Part shown: positions 15,916-18,666 of the stretch, piece by piece
How positions within the stretch are numbered: the first letter of the stretch is position 1
How the letters are laid out: each line of letters starts with the position of its first letter
NCBI GenBank assembly: GCA_014885115.2
Contig: WKLE02002686.1
Coordinates: forward strand, 1 to 18,666
From: Asterionellopsis glacialis
Taxonomy: Eukaryota; Bacillariophyta; Plagiogrammaphyceae; Rhaphoneidales; Asterionellopsidaceae
Direction of reading: 5' to 3'
DNA: 18,666 bases
Translations under genes and position numbers: made by a program
The notes under the pieces: model-generated
What the model was told of the DNA's origin: nothing
Seen by the model: only the letters and a program-made list of their open reading frames with translations
Databases searched by the model: none

Positions 15916-17915
15916 TCACGGTATGTCCATACTATGGTTGATTGATGTCATCATGTGCAAGTTGTACCTATCACACAACTTACCTACTGCACTACAATTA
16001 GGTGCAACATCTACTACTATGATTTCATTTTTGTTTTCATTGTCCTCTTCTGTCAGGCCAATTATCATTGCATCACAAAACAATTTTCCACATTTTGACT
16101 CCACTTTTTCATTTCTACTTCCATCATCAACCATGCAGGAAAGCACAACCCTCAGTCTATTGAACACTCAAGCAAAATCACCTTCATCAAGATATGTGTT
16201 CCATGTTGTCATGACACTTCTTGCAAGTGCATCATGCTGGCGTTTCATGTGGTGCACCTTTTCAACTTTGAATTGAATTGATGCCCACACTACAAGATCT
16301 AACATGTTAGTTTTTGGTGACTGCAGAACTTGCCAGATTATCTCCACATTAAACTCCTTCAGTGCTTCTGTGTATTGTGTTTTGCCATCATTGGTGCCAT
16401 GCCCTATGCCCTCCTGCATTATCCATGACAAGATGATAGATTGGATCATTTGCATCAACCTAATGGTACTTCTCATGTAATGCTCTTCCAACTTCCGGCA
16501 TTGTCTTCATCATGAACTCTGAATCACAAGTGTGAAGTACACTCCCTGTAGGACACTCCAGAGGATGGATGATTGACATATGGGCAAGCAGACAGACTCA
16601 CAAATAAATTACCATTTACTAATTTCCTGATTTCTTACTACTTACTAGATTGCTGGATATTCTCCAGATTAAACTAAGCTCATAATTTTCATCACCAAAT
16701 AAAAGTCTTCTTTTCTTTTGTGTGTTCATTGTCTGACTGTTGTATTGTGCCGCTGTTGACACTAGCGGCATAGGGCAAAGTGCAGTCTCTATCAACCATA
16801 TCATCCTTCTCAACTACAACAACCAACTTTACATCTTCTAGTAACAAAGGTACTTGGCTTCCATCTGCTTTCTTTCTCATTGTGTTGTTGTTTCATATTG
16901 CAGTTTCAGTTGTGAAGATACATATTCATCCAAATCATATGTAGTTACCACAAGTTCCAATAATTCTTCCACCTGCATGTCATTCACTGTGAGACTTCTC
17001 CATTCACCATCCTGCAATGCACTATTTACATCCACATGATCAGAAAAACATTGTTGTACACTACCATTTTACAAGCTGCTTCTGTAATGTATGCTCTTCT
17101 GCTAACAGTATTATATGAATCATGCTAAGCCCAAAGTAATGCATAGTGAACAGCTGCCAACCTTGCCCTTTCATCAGCTTGTACCAAATTATGAACATGA
17201 ATTTTGGATGCATCTTTTCTTGAAAATTGTGGACGTACATCCAAATCAAGGCTGTGAACAGCATCAATTGCACATTTCATTTGTTTACATACAGTATTAA
17301 TAACATCAACATCATAAACCTCTTCATTCCTTTGACAACCATGAGCACTTGATCTCTCTTCCTCATGTATGCTACAACTGTAATTCCTCTTGTCAAGTAT
17401 CTTTTCTCCTGCCTCCTGAACATCCACAATCAACTTTTGTAGTCTTGAGCTTCTTGGCCTCCAAACAAGTTCTGCCCCTCCTGCCTTCTCTTGTAAACAA
17501 GGATTCTTATATATTTTGGATGGTCAATAGAAAAAAAAAGAACCCTCCCAGGGCTCTTGTGAGTTCTGACACGTGTTACATACATTTTTACTGCCTTCTT
17601 CACAGCATGTATCATTTCTAACCATTGACCATTAATAACAAATGAATCTTTGACAACAGACATCTTATAGCAGCCTATGAGTCCCATATAATTCAATATG
17701 GGACAGATATACTTCCATGAGATGCCCAAACAAGCACATATGACATCATCTTCACCATCAACAGGCAAAATTCAGAACCACGAACCATGCTATCCACACA
17801 AAAAAAGCTCTGCAATCATTTTGAAGAGTATTTCATGAAAACACTTACCTTCAAGGATTGCAAACACATGTGGGTCTAGTGATGCCATGGCTGCCTTCCT
17901 CCTCTTTGGATCCAT
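15916..17915 (-). pseudogene. Tc1/mariner-type transposase, frameshifted and split by a solo LTR
   Basis: The C-terminal half is clear. LVMDNAGGH holds the second catalytic Asp (codon 16423-16421), and WQVLQSPKTNMLDLVVWASI gives the S-P-x-x-N-x-L-D-L block of plant-like mariners, with Lys where an acidic catalytic residue would be expected. VEKVHHMKRQHDALARSV then NTYLDEG, VFNRLRVVLSCMVDD and an acidic tail follow. Lesions include a TAG before VDANDPIYHL, a 7-bp duplication (GGGCATA then GGGCATG) after the Asp that shifts frame, and a TGA at 16170. The frame continues across the LTR: VVVVEKDDMVDRDCT joins CDSEFMMKTMPEVGRALHEK. Further upstream (17768-16880) several overlapping frames look coherent but I cannot match them to the usual N-terminal domain. 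A plausible start is MDPKRRKAAMASLDPHVFAI at 17915, followed by a GTAAGT donor at 17848. Confidence 0.75.
16533..16777 (+). mobile_element. Solo LTR (copy 3) with 5-bp target duplication AAGTG
   Basis: A 245-bp block from TGAAGTACACTCCCTGTAGG to GGCATAGGGCA, with the polyadenylation block at 16697-16726 identical to copies 1 and 2. Exact AAGTG duplications flank it at 16528-16532 and 16778-16782. It interrupts the mariner-type transposase. TG...CA ends, a 5-bp duplication and absence of internal sequence define a solo LTR. Confidence 0.9.
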
Positions 17916-18454
17916 GAGGGGTGGAGAGGTTTGTGCTGATGACTGTCACATTTTGACCATTGTCAATCAAAAAGAAAAGCAAAAATTGCGGCTGTGGAAA
18001 TTGGTTACAAGTGAATGATGGAGGGAGACCTGACAGCACCAGATTTTGCCTGGCAAGGCCTGCTTGGGAACTCTTCTTTGTGAATTCTGTAGACTTGTAC
18101 CAACACGTGCATTTGGAAATTTCTACAGCAAATCAGGTAGTTACAACGCCAAATGGCCAGAAAGGTACCTTTTGTGGCAAATCAGTTTCTTTCTACTACG
18201 TTTTCATAGGAAAATACATACGTTTAATTCTTGTTACTTCAGTAGGATGACATCAGCAAATGGTCATTCTTTTTGTCATGCTTGAAGTTTGTTGCCAGCC
18301 TCTCCTCTGAATTCAGGGTCATGTCAGGGTGTTCTTGGACCTCCCCCAAACGCATGCATGCATTGAAAAAGTACACAACCAAAATTCTTTGTTTTTGCAA
18401 AATGCGACGCATTTGACAATGGTGAGAACAAGATGGTCATCTACCGTTTCATAG
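17916..18454. other. Region right of the mariner remnant, no gene supported
   Basis: Several 60-96 codon frames occur on both strands, none with a recognisable product. The right terminal repeat of the mariner element probably lies here but was not found by eye. A GGTACC occurs at 18165 and a GCATGCATGCAT run at about 18352. Confidence 0.35.
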
Positions 18455-18535
18455 CCTTCTCCCATTGTATCCAAGAGACACTGCCCTCATCATGATGTTG
18501 AGGCTGGTTCCTCAACTGGATACAATGGGGGAAGG
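18455..18535. repeat. Nested inverted repeat (cruciform or hairpin)
   Basis: Outer arms 18455-18473 and 18517-18535 are complementary in 18 of 19 positions (right arm TGGATACAATGGGGGAAGG). Inside, GTTGAGG at 18497-18503 pairs with CCTCAAC at 18510-18516, directly abutting the right outer arm. The structure could be a transcript hairpin, a terminal piece of an element, or chance in part; the outer arm is too long for chance. Confidence 0.7.
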
Positions 18536-18666
18536 TCTCTGACAAGAGAATCCTACAAGGTTTTGAGCAAAGTATTTTTGGGCGTAACTGAAGGTGTGTG
18601 GTACCAAATCTTACCTGTTTGTGAGTTCGATTGTGCAACAGATGATATTCAGAAGGCTACTGGAGT
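18455..18666 (+). CDS. Partial open frame running off the right edge, unassigned
   Basis: After an in-frame TAG at 18452-18454 one plus frame stays open to the last base, about 70 codons with no ATG near its start. The second half, from SLTRESYKVLSKVFLGVTEG onward (VWYQILPVCEFDCATDDIQK), has a natural composition. It could be an internal exon or a piece of another element that continues outside the window. I do not recognise a family, and the nested hairpin overlaps its beginning. Confidence 0.25.

Noticed and set aside
15773..16276. 167-codon plus-strand frame
   Set aside because: It is antisense to the mariner-type transposase, whose minus-strand peptide has catalytic motifs.
1..18666. tRNA, rRNA or CRISPR loci
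   Set aside because: No cloverleaf with A and B boxes, no rRNA-like stretch and no regular repeat-spacer array was seen on either strand; this is by eye only.

Overview
The window looks like nuclear DNA of a microalga, most probably a diatom or other stramenopile. The evidence is short GT-AG introns (about 90 to 107 nt), a hybrid histidine kinase of CHASE-HisKA-HATPase-REC layout, plant-type leucine-rich repeats, and a dense mix of piggyBac, mariner and Ty3-type elements. No species can be named from the sequence alone.

Layout, left to right. 308-1441 (+) is an intact gene for a protein whose C-terminal part resembles Mediator subunit 11. 1528-2013 (-) is a broken leucine-rich-repeat fragment. 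2438-5202 is a decayed piggyBac-type transposon with CCCTTTGAC ends and a TTAA-like target duplication. Its transposase (+) is split by a solo LTR, and a second open frame runs towards it from the other strand. 5313-5759 (-) is an unassigned Lys/Glu-rich frame. 6269-6585 (+) is a two-exon gene for the cytochrome c oxidase assembly factor COA5/Pet191, whose first exon is only the ATG. 6990-9605 (-) is a two-exon 841-residue CHASE hybrid histidine kinase, convergent with COA5.

The right half is mobile-element debris. An LTR (11176-11437) is followed by a broken Ty3-type gag-pol (11481-14436) that has lost the RT catalytic core and ends inside the integrase. Next come a 570-bp inverted-repeat element (14603-15172), a perfect 46-bp tandem duplication (15364-15455), and a decayed Tc1/mariner-type transposase (15916-17915, -) split by another solo LTR of the same family.

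The three LTR copies share one structure and an identical 30-nt polyadenylation block. Two sit between exact 5-bp duplications, and in both cases taking out the LTR plus one duplication leaves the host transposase frame continuous. Blocks rich in GGTACC and related short palindromes lie upstream of COA5 and of the kinase and around the element remnants.

The conserved host genes (Mediator-like, COA5, histidine kinase) have unrelated cellular roles and do not form an operon or pathway. They are islands in repeat-rich DNA.
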